Below are positions 43,762-55,260 of a stretch of DNA of 64,000 bases, one piece after another; position 1 is the stretch's first letter; each line of letters opens with the position of its first letter. The stretch comes from Anagrus nilaparvatae (taxonomy: Eukaryota > Arthropoda > Insecta > Hymenoptera > Mymaridae): NCBI GenBank assembly GCA_022575985.1, contig JAKSXM010000231.1, positions 4,900,501 through 4,964,500 on the forward strand, in the 5' to 3' direction. The translations under genes were made by a program, and so were the position numbers. The notes under the pieces are model-generated. The model did no database searches. It was not told the DNA's origin and worked only from the letters and a program-made list of their open reading frames with translations.

Positions 43762-44942
43762 TGTTACCGCTAAAGTACTGAAAATGTTATTATATATAAT
43801 ACCTAGGTAATATATATATTAACGAAAAACTCCAAAACTGATACGTTAATTTATTAAATAAAACTCAATTTAATATATTACCTAGGTTTTATATATAATA
43901 TCGAGACAGCGTTAGGTAATATATTAAACTCGAGTTTATTACCCGCTAATTTATTGAATAGATGAATTTTTCAATTATTTATTATTGTTTGTTTTTATAA
44001 ACTATTAAATTTTGAATTAACGGCAAGTATTATTATTTGAGTATTATTATGATTATGATTTTATGTCTTAAATAATTTTTGGTGAAATAAAGATAATAAA
44101 TAAACAGACGGCGCTCAGTTTAGCTTTACAAGTTGAAAAAGTAATACATATTTGAATATTTTGAGTTATAATATTACAAAAATAATGAGTGCTATGGACG
44201 TTGATAAAAAAATAATTTTCAAAGAAAGATTTTACGAAAAGCTTGATAATTTAATTGATAAAAATTCAAAAAATACGTATTATTTTTCAAAAAGTAAAAC
44301 TGAAGAAATAATCAATAAAGTTAAAGAATGTAAAAATAGCGATTATAAGAAACAGCCTTCTGATTATTATTTGTTACAACATTATGATGTTTTAAGTTCA
44401 AATGGAGTAGAAAAATTAATACTTCCTCTTTCTGACAAGAATCCTGACATAAAATATTATTGTTCAGTAGAAGATCTTTTTGACAAATTGTATGAAGCCC
44501 ATATAAATATCGGCCATGGTGGTCGTGATCAAATGATAAAAGAATTAAAAAGGCAATACAAAAATATCAAACAAAAAGAAATTAATTTATTTTTAAATTT
44601 ATGCGAAGTTTGTCAGAAAAAAAAAGGGTGCGTGAAAAAAGGATTGGTTGTAAAGCCTATAATTTCTCCTTAAAATAAATCTTAAATTTTTTTTCTATAA
44701 ATTAACCTAGGTAATATATATAATAACGAGTGCTGGTAGGTAAAATATTAAACTAAAACTGAATTTAATATATTAACGGGTGCCACTTAGGTAATATATT
44801 AAATAGAACGATATTATATATAAAACCTAGGTAATATATTAAATTCAGTTTTAGTTTAATATTTTACCTACCAGCACTCGTTATTATATATATTACCTAG
44901 GTTTTATATATAATAACTGAATTCAGTACTTTAGCGGTAACA
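43762..44942. mobile_element. Ginger-like DNA transposon, internally deleted
   Basis: Perfect 21-bp terminal inverted repeats, TGTTACCGCTAAAGTACTGA plus A, end at 43762 and 44942. They are flanked by the 4-bp duplication TATA (43758-43761, 44943-44946). Ginger transposons have TGTNR ends, 4-bp duplications and an integrase of Ty3/gypsy ancestry. The one gene inside encodes only the zinc-binding N-terminal domain of such an integrase. CCTAGGTAATATATA words repeat near both ends, and 44703-44905 forms a large internal hairpin. With the DDE core missing, movement would need an intact relative. Confidence 0.75.
44185..44673 (+). CDS. integrase H2C2 zinc-binding domain protein of the Ginger-like element
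   Basis: A 162-residue frame from ATG 44185 (an in-frame TTG lies upstream at 44152). The C-terminal half has H-x4-H-x28-C-x2-C: EAHINIGHGGRDQM, then KRQYKNI and LCEVCQKKKG. This is the HHCC module that opens retroviral, Ty3/gypsy and Ginger integrases and is related to the KRBA2-like domesticated proteins. The frame stops 26 residues after CxxC, where the catalytic core should begin. The N-terminal 80 residues are Lys-rich. With an intact frame and intact inverted repeats it could be a truncated accessory or repressor-like protein, or simply a deletion derivative. Confidence 0.75.
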   Translation: MSAMDVDKKIIFKERFYEKLDNLIDKNSKNTYYFSKSKTEEIINKVKECKNSDYKKQPSDYYLLQHYDVLSSNGVEKLILPLSDKNPDIKYYCSVEDLFDKLYEAHINIGHGGRDQMIKELKRQYKNIKQKEINLFLNLCEVCQKKKGCVKKGLVVKPIISP

Positions 44943-45290
44943 TATAAATATTTTCTTATTATAATGTAGGGAAAAAATATTTCTTTAGTGCAGTGAGTTT
45001 TTTATATTTTTGTCTCGCAAACTTATAGATTAAAAATACACACTGTCTGTTAAGAATGAGAGAAGAAGGATGTTGTGTAAGGCAGCAGGAGGGTGTTGTG
45101 TATGACAACAGAAGGATGTTAAAATGTGAAAGATGTGAAAAATCGGCCAAATTGGGAAATTCTATTTAGAAAAATAAAATACCGCTAAATGATTTTTTTA
45201 TTGAATATTATTTATAAATGTTTAAAAAACAATTAATTAAGATATTTTAATCGAAAATTACCTCCGTTTGACTTTTAATTTAAATTAATC

Positions 45291-45394
45291 AGCAGTCATT
45301 CATTGGTGATCAGTAACGTAGGTAGTTCTGGTGAATGACCACTAGTCAAATTACTGGATCTGATGGTAAATTACATCACCAGTGAATGACTGCT
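45291..45394. repeat. 104-bp MITE-like palindrome
   Basis: AGCAGTCATTCATTGGTGAT is mirrored by ATCACCAGTGAATGACTGCT with one mismatch. The interior also has an inverted CTGGTGAATGACCACTAG block. No coding content. Confidence 0.65.
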
Positions 45395-45399
45395 ATAGA

Positions 45400-47265
45400 G
45401 CACGTGTACGTATTTATTTAATTTTTTGATAAATTAAATTATTTTTGCGCATCGCATGATTTAAAATATGATTTATTTACTTATTAAATAATTTTAAATA
45501 AAAATTAATTTTTTTTAACCTTTATCACAAATATACTTACTTACTATAAAGTCATCTGTAAGGTTAGTTTTCCAATATGGCCAACCCGAAAACTCTAAAA
45601 TGAATATCCTTCATAAGATATGGGTTTTCAGACACAATAAAAACGAATTTGAGATGCATATTTTGCCCTTTACCATATTTTTGGGTTCTCGAATATAGCA
45701 GACCCAAATATTCTAAAAACAACCAAAAATATTACCTTCGTACGATTTGGGGTTTCAAGCTTAATAAAAACGAATTTTAGATGTTAATTTTTATTGTTTG
45801 AGCTTTACCATATTTTTCGGTTTTTCAATATGGCAGAGCAAATTTTAAATCGAAAGACTAAAATATCTCATTTCTTTAAGAAATTTTTATATTTTTATTT
45901 AATTCTAAATATATTCAAATTTAACCGGCAATCCAAATTTTTGGTCATATTTTTAATTGGTCTCGTAATTGGTCGGGTAACTTTAAATTTGTAAAAATCA
46001 AATTTTAAAAGCTGCTACTTCTTGATTTAGAGCTCTCAATTATAATCTCAAGCAACGATTATAAATTGTACATTTTAGAACTTTGAAATCAAGGTAAAAA
46101 ACGTTGCTATTTATTCCGCCTTGGCCTCCCTCTGACTAAGAGCCTGTTATTTTATCGGTATAACTTGGCTCGTCGACTGTTAAAAAACATTTTTTTGTAG
46201 AAATAATGCGTTAACTCGGAAGTTTAGAGCAATGAATTAAAACGTCTGTTAATGCATTTTAGAGAGCTATGAGAGTATACAATACTTTGCGTTAATGCGG
46301 ATAATGCGTAAGTGCGATTAATGCGTAAGTGCGGATAATGCAATGCGTTAACAACCTCGAATAATGCATTTTTTTTCACAAATGTATACCTAAGCATATT
46401 ATTCGTAAATCCTTTTATAAAATTTTAAAAATATATTAATTTTTTATTTATCTATGACCGATACTGGGCTGCAAAAAATTTAGTGTATAACAGCACAGCA
46501 ATAGTGAAATTTGAAATTTTTGTACTTTGAATATCTAAATTTGGACCATGTAAAATGTTTATTTTTCCTACAAAATTTTCCCAGATTCTTGATCAGCGAC
46601 CCAAGATACCATTATGGACCTAATCTGGTCGCTCAAAGTGCGAAAATAGCAAAAGCACCCCCTTTTAGGGTTAATTTGTGCTAATTGAAGGGTGAAATAT
46701 TAATTATTTATAAACAATTACCTCAAATTCTTAATCAATGACATAAAAAATACTCTTAGACCAATTCTTAGCTAAATCTAGAAACTCAGTTTGCTAATAT
46801 ATAAAAAAAACCCTTTTTAAGATTTTCTAAAAAATTGCTTAAAAATTCCAGTTTTAGGGTCATATACAATATTCTAACTTTAAATAACGATAACTCGCTT
46901 ATTTGTCGGTCAAAATAAAACTTTTTTTTTTTTAAATCGTCGTATTTTTTCGGCTATTTGAATATTTACAACAAAAAAACTTTTTATATGTAAAAATTAT
47001 TTTTTTTTGGCAAATTGCTTTAGAACTTAGTTTGTCAATGTATTAGGGTAGTTTTTGGCCCATAGTTATAGGTGCGCACATTTTTGTATAAAAAGTAATG
47101 GATATGCCCTATATTAATATTCTAATTAAAATGAAGAAAAAATAAAATAATTATAATTATAATTTTGCATGAATGATAAAGTTTAAATGAAATGATATTT
47201 TTTATTAATTAAATCAAAACATATTTATTTTAATTTATTTATTGATCCTTCTTTTTACAAATTGT
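45400..47265. other. AT-rich stretch with diverged repeats
   Basis: Contains a TTAATGC-rich block (46195-46375). A fragment near 46570-46690 (TCTTGATCAGCGACCCAAGA, GACCTAATCTGGTC) resembles the foldback arm at 38995-39060. Open frames here are short and low-complexity. Confidence 0.4.
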
Positions 47266-47269
47266 TTTT

Positions 47270-47332
47270 GTATAATAATTAGACGACTAGTTTCAGGAAT
47301 AAATTCCCATCATCAGCTCTGTATTATAATTA
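47270..47332 (-). ncRNA. candidate hammerhead ribozyme motif of the Penelope-like element
   Basis: On the minus strand CTGATGA is followed by a stem-loop (GGGAA, loop TTTA, TTCCT), then GAAAC and a GTC at a short distance. This is the order of the hammerhead core: CUGANGA, stem II, GAAA, stem III, cleavage after GUC. Stem III would be about two pairs, as in the minimal hammerheads reported in Penelope-like elements. Outer pairing (TATAATA with TATTATA) could form stem I, but the pairs next to the core are poor, so it may be a decayed copy. Confidence 0.4.
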
Positions 47333-47877
47333 AACTAAATTTGTTTAGAACATTTGAATATGATATTGCTACTTTAGATTATGTCTGTATACACTCACAA
47401 TTATTTTATGACAAATTGAAAATTTTTTTTTTTTAATATTTATTTTTTACATATGAAGATTTTTAATTCTTTGTATGTAATAAAGATTTTTTTTTTAATT
47501 TTTTATAAGTGAAATTAGTCAATTAATAATAATTAATTAATATTAATTAATATTTTATCTAATTTATTTTAAAATCACATCTGTTTTTTCTAATGTACAA
47601 GTACACCATAGGAGGAAGTTAATATATAAAATATGTTTTTTAATTTGTTTATTCTATTTCCAATTCTTTTTATTTTTTATTTTTTATTTTTGCTTTTTCT
47701 TATTATTTATTTTACAACATGTTTTTTTATTATTTTATCAAATAATACGTTTTTTTTATTTAGTAACTTATCAGTAATTAATTTATTTGCATTTATTTGT
47801 GTATTTTTATAAATTTCAAATTTCTCTAGTGTGTCCAAAAATTTACCTTTATTATAAAAGTATATCGGTTTTAAATT

Positions 47878-48390
47878 TTAATGTATATTGTTAGTTTTGT
47901 CGTCTGTGTAGTCATGGTTATTACTAATTAAATGTAATCCGTATTTGGTGTTTACTTTTTCTAATTGTTGTGTAAAATTTATATTTTGTATTTTTGGAAT
48001 TTGGTCATTAAACCTTTTTCTAAAGTTGCGTCCCGTTTGCCCTGTGTATATTTTATCACATGAGTATATTTTATATACACCGGTTCTATCGATAAAATTG
48101 TTATTTGTGTGGTTTTTCTTTTTGAAATGTTTTTCTAATTTATTGTCCGTTTTGAAATCTATATAATAACCGTATTTTTTTACTGTGATTCTTAGAACAC
48201 TTGGCAATTTCGTTTCGTATTTTGAACCAAAGTATTTATTTTTATAAGCGTTATTATTCAATGAATTACTTTTTTTGTTTTTATGTTTTTTAAATAATTT
48301 CTATATTATAACCGTTATTTTTCGCGATTTGTTTAATTATTGTTATTTCCGTATTCAAAACTTCTTTATCCATTGGTATATTTACGGCTC
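47878..48390 (-). pseudogene. GIY-YIG endonuclease domain of the Penelope-like element
   Basis: The frame 48261-47878 contains GVYKIYSCDKIYTGQTGRNF followed by RKRF. The GIY/YIG pair appears as GVY and YTG, with the conserved Arg on the next helix. The preceding linker, NIPMDKEVLNTEI and IKQIAKNNGYN at 48380-48300, is also characteristic. In-frame stops at about 48260-48290 separate linker and nuclease. Confidence 0.8.
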
Positions 48391-48391
48391 A

Positions 48392-49198
48392 AAAATCCCA
48401 GGAAAAATTAATAATTCTAACACATGTATAATAAATAAAAAAAAAAATTTTGCAATAATAAAATAATGGTGAATTTTATCGCATGTATTTAATCCATTCT
48501 TCAACCCGATCAAAACAAAGTTTGAATTGCGAAAATCCACCGGGAATTGGCAAAAATAAAGAGGTGATCATAAAAGGGTCTTCTTTTTAAAAAACTTAAT
48601 ACTGACTTCATTTCTTAACGCATTTTCGCGATTCAAACTCCATTTAAATCAGGTTAAAAAGTAGAATCCGATAAAGTGTAAAAAATTGCATTAATTTCTA
48701 AATTTTCAAAAATTAAATAAAAAATTAAAAGATAAAAAAGACAAAAGAAATTTCTTTGACGCCCTGCAGAGAGTCCAGGAGAAGACGAAAAAAAAATCTT
48801 TTTTATCTTTTAATTTTTTTTAATTTTTGCAAATTTAAAAATTAATGCAATTTTTTACACTTTATCGGATTCTACTTTTTAACCTAATTTAAATGGAGTT
48901 TGAATCGCGGAAATGCGTTAAGAAATGAAGTCAGTATTAAGTTTTTTAAAAAGAAGACCCTTTTATGATCACCTCTTTATTTTTGCCAATTCCCGGTGGA
49001 TTTTCGCAATTCAAACTTTGTTTTGATCGGTTTGAAGAATGGATTAAATACATGCGATAAAATTCACCATTATTTTATTATTGCAAAATTTTTTTTTTTA
49101 TTTATTAAACATGTGTTAGAATTATTAATTTTTCCTGAGATTTTTTTTTTTTTTTAAACAAAGAGATTATAGCTGGTATAGCCATTAATGATCGCGAC
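48392..49198. repeat. foldback repeat inserted in the Penelope-like element
   Basis: The left arm (48398-48740) and right arm (48800-49135) are reverse complements (e.g. GGGTCTTCTTTTTAAAAAAC and its partner, AATTCTAACACATG at the outside). A non-palindromic tail, a T run then GATTATAGCTGGTATAGCCA to CGCGAC (49136-49198), exists at one end only. The same arm and tail recur at 59277-59627, where similarity also stops at CGCGAC, which fixes the right boundary. It separates the RT from the nuclease linker of the Penelope-like element. No open frame. Confidence 0.7.
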
Positions 49199-50300
49199 TG
49201 TACAAGCGAGTGGAACGCAGCTAATTTTTGACTCTGCGGGTGGTGTGAATCGTTATGTATAAACATGTCTGCAGTTGTTATTTTTCTGAAAATTGAGAAC
49301 TTTAATTTATTATTATGTTTTCCTATTTTTAAATCCAAAAAATTAATACTATTATCTGTTTCTAACTCTTCTGTGAATTGAATTTTTTTATTGAATTTAC
49401 TTATGTATTTTTTAAACGCTTCTATTTGTCTATTAGTACATTTATAAATTACAAAAATGTCATCTACATATATGTTGTAACTATGTTCTATTTATGTGGA
49501 TTTATATCGTTAAATATGTAATTATTTTCAAAATCATTCATGAAAATATCTGCCTAAAGTGAGCTTAATGGGGATCCCATTGCTAAGCCTTCTTTTTGCA
49601 AATAATATTCATTATTGAAACAAAAATAATTTTGACTTAATATTGTTTTTATAATAGAAATTATTTCATTTATTTCTAAATTATTTAATTTTAATGATTC
49701 TTTCAATCTACTATTTAATATGTCTATTGTTTCCTCTATGGGTATATTTGTATACATGCTTTTTATGTCGAATGTTATCAATCGGGTTTTACTTCTTAAT
49801 TCTTTATTTTGTTTACAAACTCAATATTATTTTTAATACTATAATTTTCATCAATTTTTAAGTTATTTGTTATGATAAAATTTGATTATTTAGAAATTTT
49901 GTAACTAGGAACCGGATTATGATTTATAAGTGGTCTACCAGGCATACCTTGTTTTTGTAGTTTTATGAGTGCATTGAGGTTCGATGCTTTTTCTTTTATT
50001 TGTTTTAATGCAAGTTTTTGATTATCTGGTATTATTTTGGTACACTTAATTATTTTATTATTTATATCTTATGGATAAGATATAATATTATATATATTAT
50101 ATTATTATATTATATTATACTTATTTATATCTTATATCTTATATATATCTGTTGGATCTTTATTTAATTTTCCAATAGTATTTTCATGTATGAAATCATG
50201 CGATTTATTCATTTTCACCTATTATGACTACCGTTTGACCTTTCTCTGTTTTTACAATTTGAGCATTATTATTAAAAATTTTAAATTCATTGATTAATAA
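49199..50300 (-). pseudogene. Penelope-like reverse transcriptase
   Basis: Recognisable blocks in order: an N-terminal KTEKGQTVVII (about 50250), KQGMPGRPLINHNPVPSYK (about 49940), LITFDIKSMYTNIPIEET carrying motif A (49781), GLAMGSPLSSL (49560), the catalytic YVDDIFVIY (about 49460) and FLDLKIGKHNNKLKFSIFRK (49338). All five core blocks of Penelope reverse transcriptases are present, but a stop after SPLSSL and frameshifts between blocks make it a pseudogene. The final block runs AAFHSLV and is then cut by the foldback insertion. Confidence 0.85.
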
Positions 50301-51664
50301 ATTAAAATTATCCAATCCAGTAAATTTTAAGAAAATTTTATTTTTTTTATAATTTCTTGAAATGTGAATTTGAAAATAAGTACATCATAAAATAAATCTT
50401 TTTCAAAATAATTTTGCACTAAATATTTAAATCGTAGTTATGCTACAAATTTTGTTGTTGTGCGGGATTTTACTACATGTCTATGATCAATTTTTATGGT
50501 GCAGTTTTGGATCTATTTTTCACCAATCAAATTTTTTTTTTTATCACATAGTACTAAACATGCCTTTTTTTCTGCTCAGCTGATGATTATTTTTATCAAT
50601 TTTAATACAAAATCATGTATTAAGCCACGCTGTTTACACTGCTCGTTTGTGCATATACAACTGAATGTAAGATCCAAATCTGCATTTTGTTCCTTGGATA
50701 ACAAATAGCTATTTTATGACAAAAGGTTATTTTCGCCTTATAAATTCATTTTATTAGCCTTTAAAACAAATCTTTTAAGAAAAAAAATTATTTTCAATTT
50801 AGGCATTTAATAACTACTCTATTAAAAGCAACTTTTGTTAATGTATAAAAAAAAATAATTTATCTACGAAAATAAATGAGTAAATTTTTGATAAAAATCG
50901 TAATTTTAATACATTTTCTTACTGAATTAACGAAAAAATTGAAAATCTTCAAATTATAACTCAAATTATAAGATAATAATTTAAACTTGGGAGTTTTTGC
51001 TAAACTATTGCTTAGTCATATTTTTATACGATTTGGAAATTAATTTGTTAGTAAATCACTGAAAATGTGAACTGCTTAAATTTTAAATCAAGTTTTTAAA
51101 TATTTAGATACTTTTTAAAAATTGTCCTGATTTTCACGAATAAACATCTGATAAATAAAATTAGATTCTTCGGGTTAAATTAAATTTTTAAAATAACGTA
51201 AAGGGCACCTAGAATAAAAAATGAGAATATACAATCATATGCGAGAATAAAAATATTATGAAATATCGTATTTAAAAAAGTTTTTTCCTGAAATTTGAAA
51301 ATTTTTATAAGTGTATAAAAAAAAATGTATTTCATAAATCAGTTTAGCATTGTAAAGTAGAAAAAAGTAAATACTTTACCAAATTTTTATAAAAAATATT
51401 TTTATTCAAACTTGATTATCAAAAACAGTTAAATAAGAGATTTTATCAACAAAAAATAAAGTAATAAAAAAAAAAGAAGTTTTTAAACGGTATAAGAAAC
51501 TAAAAAAAAAAAATTTTTTAATATAACAAATATTCTTTATCAAATTCAGTTTTCAGGTTATGTTATCCTGGAGTAAATTTTTTTCTTTAATTGAATTGAA
51601 ATATTGCCTTTAACGTAATTGGATTTTTGCATTTCATTTTTAGACAAAATAAAATTATGTGTTA
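50301..51664. other. AT-rich stretch, no supported gene
   Basis: The part nearest the Penelope-like element may hold its degraded 5' region. The segment 51190-51300 (AAAATAACGTAAAGGGCACC, GAGAATA, ATAAAAATATTATGAAA) is homologous to 29570-29700. Confidence 0.45.
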
Positions 51665-51940
51665 TTATTTAGATTTCTCCGATTTTTTAATGCTATCTTT
51701 ATTATTTCCATGTAGATCAGGTACATCAGGCTCAAGTATATCTGGCTCATTAATCTTTTGGCTAAATGTTGTCTTTATTGATTGCCCATATTTGGTGACA
51801 TTTATTCGGATTAACGTATCGATTGCGATTAATGCAGCCGTAAAACTTACAATTTTCGCTAAAAAAAAAATTACAATATAAATAATTTGTAAAATTTTAC
51901 TTAATATTAACCACTAACCTATATTTTTGAAGGTTTCCAT
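51665..51940 (-). CDS. hypothetical small two-exon gene, 71 residues, one hydrophobic segment
   Basis: Exon 1 is 51940-51919 (METFKNI plus one base) with donor G|GTTAGT. A 60-bp AT-rich intron ends in a T-rich acceptor TTTTTTTTTAG. Exon 2 is 51858-51665, closing in tandem stops TAA TAA. The join keeps frame. The product starts METFKNIAKIVSFTAALIAI, a short basic-hydrophobic segment that could be a membrane anchor or mitochondrial inner-membrane helix. A charged tail with EPDILEPDVPDLHG follows. I do not recognise a family. Composition is more codon-like than the flanks, and ATTAAA lies downstream. The opposite strand is open by coincidence. Confidence 0.5.
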
Positions 51941-53039
51941 TTTAAAAACGCCAAATAAATATAAAATTTTATAAATTATAGAAAAAAAAAGTTTTAAATA
52001 AAAACTTTAAAAAAAAACTTGAAATATAAAATATACAAAGCGAAATACGAATAAAATTACAAGTTTGCTTCGTAAGTAAAATAAAAATAATAAAATATTA
52101 CCTAGGCAAAAAATTAACAAAATAGGTAAACTCTTGAAAACAATTGCTAATTGAGATGAAACTTATAAACAAAAGATATAAAAAATTTCTTGAAATGATT
52201 TCGTATCTTATTTTTAAAATAAATAATATTTTAATATTTTTTTTCCTTATTTAAAAAAAAGGATTATAGATACATACATAAAAAAAATTGTACATTATAT
52301 AAAAATTATGCATTATTATTTATTGATAAAAAAAATTCTTTTATAACATTATTTTATGCATTATTATTTATTAAAATGATAAATTAAAATCATTATCAAA
52401 AAATATGTATTTTTCTTTTACATTATTTGAGTCACATAAGAAATATCTTTTCCAATATCTATAGTTCTTTGTATCTATAATTATGTACGATCTATTTGAA
52501 GAATGTTCACATATTTCCACTTATATGTATTAAAAAATATCCTGATTTTGTACCACGATTTATTTTAGCAATTGTCTCTGGATATATCATATTTTTTATT
52601 TGATTTAAAAACAATTAATTTAACTGATTAAAGTTAGAAGTTTTTGATAATGATTTAACTTTATTTTTTTTTCTTGATCAAAAGCTTTATTGTATTTAAA
52701 GTATATTGAAATATCTTCTCTAATATATGTAATAAGCGTTAGCATTAATAAATTATTTTTAGATTGATCATTAATCCAACAGGGTGTTTCAAAAATTTCG
52801 AAAACGTCATTTCTCCCTTTTTTACAACATTTGATATTAATTCATTTTTTTCGTTAGTATGAAATAAATTTTTTTGCTCTCCAACGTCTAAATTAAAAGA
52901 CTGGTTATAGATATTCTTTGACAAACTGCTCTGAATGTTATTTATAGAAAATTTTATTAAATTTTCTATAACTATATTGTTTACAAATAAAAATATTCAT
53001 AATTTTAAATAGGAACTAGAACACGGAGGCTTAATTTTT
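51941..53039. other. AT-rich stretch, no supported gene
   Basis: Upstream flank of the small minus-strand gene. Contains only simple A/T tracts and short frames with no recognisable domain. Confidence 0.4.
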
Positions 53040-54400
53040 CATAAATGACATATTTGAGTAAATAAGAGCTTCAACTAACTTTAGGGACGAAACTCAAAGG
53101 AACATGCTTATAAATAAGAAAGATTTGCATAATTTCACCCAAAGTTTTAACACGAATGCAGATGTTATAAGGCATAAAAATGTTTATATGAGTGTCAAAT
53201 CATGGGTTCAGCAATTGAAAACAGCAGGGAGTATTTTATATTACAACCCCAAAAAAGATATGTGCGATAAATATGTAAATTTAAAAAAAGATGATCTTAT
53301 TTTAATAATCATGACTAAGATACAAAAAGAAATGATGTTAACATTTGCAAAAAATCAAATATGCGTCGATAGTACACATGGCACGAATCCATACGGATTA
53401 CAAATATCGACTATATTAGTATTAGATGAATCATATCAAGGTTTCCCAGGAACATTTATGTTTTCCAACAGAAAAGATGAAGAAATTTTTAAAATTTGCT
53501 TTCTAATGATGAAGATACGAAAGAATATGGTGATTATTTTAAAAGGGAGTACGAAAAGAGTGCAAAAAGTTGGGCTTATTGCTATAGAAAAGGCACAAAA
53601 TTAAATTAATTTTTATGTACACAAAATATTCATATGTACACAAAAAGTATGCATTGTGATCTTAAATACGGTTTTTTGTATGGTAAAATTCCTAAGCACT
53701 TAGATATTTGCTTAGATGGTGTAATTAAATTTTTAAAATCTAAATTATATAACAGTTTATATCAATTTCATAAAGGATAAATAACACAAAAATTAGCAGC
53801 TCTTAGAAAAGGACATAGAGATTCCTTTAAATTTTCTCCTAATTATATCGTAGTTTGTATAGATACTAAAACATGGAATGTTAATTCAACTACAACTATG
53901 GAATATTATAGTTTGCACTGACTGTAATAAATGTTTAAATACATTTGAATGTGAAAGTCCTGACCATATTATAAAAGGAAACATGTGTAAACACATTAAC
54001 ATTGTAAAATGAAGTAGTTATGGATGAAAAAAAAAAGGAAAAAGTGGAAATAGAAAGAATTATAATAAATGAACTAATAAATCCTCGCGGGGTTGAATTA
54101 AGTGAAAGTGATATTAAAAAAATAAATAAAATAAAATAAAGATTTTCTTTTGTTGTTGATAGTTCTGTAACTAAAAAGCAACCAAATCAAGAAATTTTTA
54201 GAGCAGCTTATAAAATGATAAATAATTTTGAGGCTACAGCAACTGCTCAAAAAAATTTACATAACATAATGCTTCCAGAAATACCAAAAAATTTGTCAAA
54301 AAAAAGAAAAATCGTAACACAAAGAAAGTTTGAAATTATTAAAAAAAATAAAAAAAATATTTCTTCAGAAATAAAAAATCATCAAGCGATTTAAGTAATC
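53040..54400 (+). pseudogene. MULE (Phantom-like) transposase with SWIM-type tail, degenerate
   Basis: The longest intact frame (53104-53604, 166 codons) holds the transposase core: NQICVDSTHGTNPYGLQIST followed by LVLDESYQGFPGTFMFSNRK matches the MULE pattern of lDxTHGTN, then a hydrophobic strand with DE and SNR(K/E)D. Further frames continue after shifts: YVYTKSMHCDLKYGFLYGKI, LDICLDGVIKFLKSKLYNSL, RKGHRDSFKFSPNYIVVCID. Then comes a Cys/His segment, TDCNKCLNTFECESPD to MCKHINIVK (53925-54010), resembling the SWIM zinc finger of these proteins. A final region (54140-54390) has FRAAYKMINNFEATATAQKN. Several stops and frameshifts are present and no inverted repeats were found, so it is a dead copy. 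Confidence 0.75.
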
Positions 54401-54404
54401 AAAC

Positions 54405-54605
54405 AAAAAAAGTTGAACATAGGAATAATTTTGAACAAAAAAAATTGAACATAAAATTTTTGAACAAAAAAAAAAATTTATTAAAAAAATGAACAGAAAA
54501 AGTTGAACATAGAAACTTTTAAAGAAAAAAAGTTGAACAAACTTTTTTGACCAAAAAAAAAATTTTTTTATTGAAAAAATGAACAAAAAAAGTTGAACAA
54601 AGAAG
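54405..54605 (+). repeat. degenerate TTGAACAAAAAAA minisatellite
   Basis: TTGAACA followed by a variable A run, with occasional AT(A/T)GAA, recurs about a dozen times directly after the MULE pseudogene. The minus-strand frame here (Phe/Lys-rich) is an artefact of the repeat. Confidence 0.75.
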
Positions 54606-54944
54606 TTATTGAAATTACCAGAGTGATTTAATTAAATATTAGTTTTATCAATAACATTCACCCAATTAAACCCATTACCGCCCAGGAAACAAAAACGTGC
54701 CATTTGATTAATACCAGCTTAGATTTTTCATTAATAATTAAATTTTAAAATTGTTTTAAGACTAGAAACTGATTAGGAATTCAATTTTTGAATTTATTTT
54801 ACCAAAAAACCCTCAGAAAAGCCCGCAAGGGGCGGAAACTTAAAAAACCAGCGATTTTAGCCCTGTTTTACAACTAAAACGTGCCACTTTGACGTACGTC
54901 TTTACTATTCGTAAAATATGTTTTTTTTTCTTCTAATCAGCACC

Positions 54945-55260
54945 CGGAGGTTTACTAGGTTGCGAATTTGAAATATGGACTAAAAAAACATAAAGCTTCA
55001 TCTAGGGATAGAAAATTGGGTGATCAATCGATTCTTATAAAAAGCTTTATTTTTAAAAAAGATTTAAAAAAGGTAAAAAAAAGATTTTTAGAAAAAGCTT
55101 TATTTTTACTTAAAAAACTATATCGGGCGGTTTTCGAGGTTGCTGATTTTAAATATGAACTCCGAAAAATTCATTTAGGGGTGGAAAATTGGAGTGAAAA
55201 ACGGCGAAAAATTACTTTTCATAAATGGGGCATGTTTAAATAGGGGCTATTTTTGAGAAA
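54945..55260. repeat. two units of a dispersed satellite-like repeat
   Basis: Two units about 180 bp apart share GGTTGC(G/T)(A/G)A, TTTGAAATATG/TTTAAATATG, AAACTCCG-type and CATCTAGGGATAG/CATTTAGGGGTGG blocks. The reverse complement resembles 29740-29950. The 91-codon frame across it (54968-55243) is explained by the repeat. Confidence 0.6.

Larger units (their letters stand above)
47270..50300 (-). mobile_element. Penelope-like retroelement, degenerate, interrupted by a foldback repeat
   Basis: Order on the minus strand: reverse transcriptase (about 50290-49200), inserted foldback repeat (about 48392-49198), GIY-YIG endonuclease (about 48390-47878), then a 3' region with a hammerhead-like motif (47270-47330). 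An RT followed by a GIY-YIG nuclease is diagnostic of endonuclease-bearing Penelope-like elements, which prime cDNA at nicked targets. Stops and frameshifts in the RT and the inserted repeat make this copy inactive. AT microsatellite expansion is present at 50060-50150. Confidence 0.85.

Noticed and set aside
54968..55243. 91-codon Lys-rich frame
   Set aside because: Covers two units of a satellite-like repeat; the protein shows the same internal repetition and has no recognisable domain.
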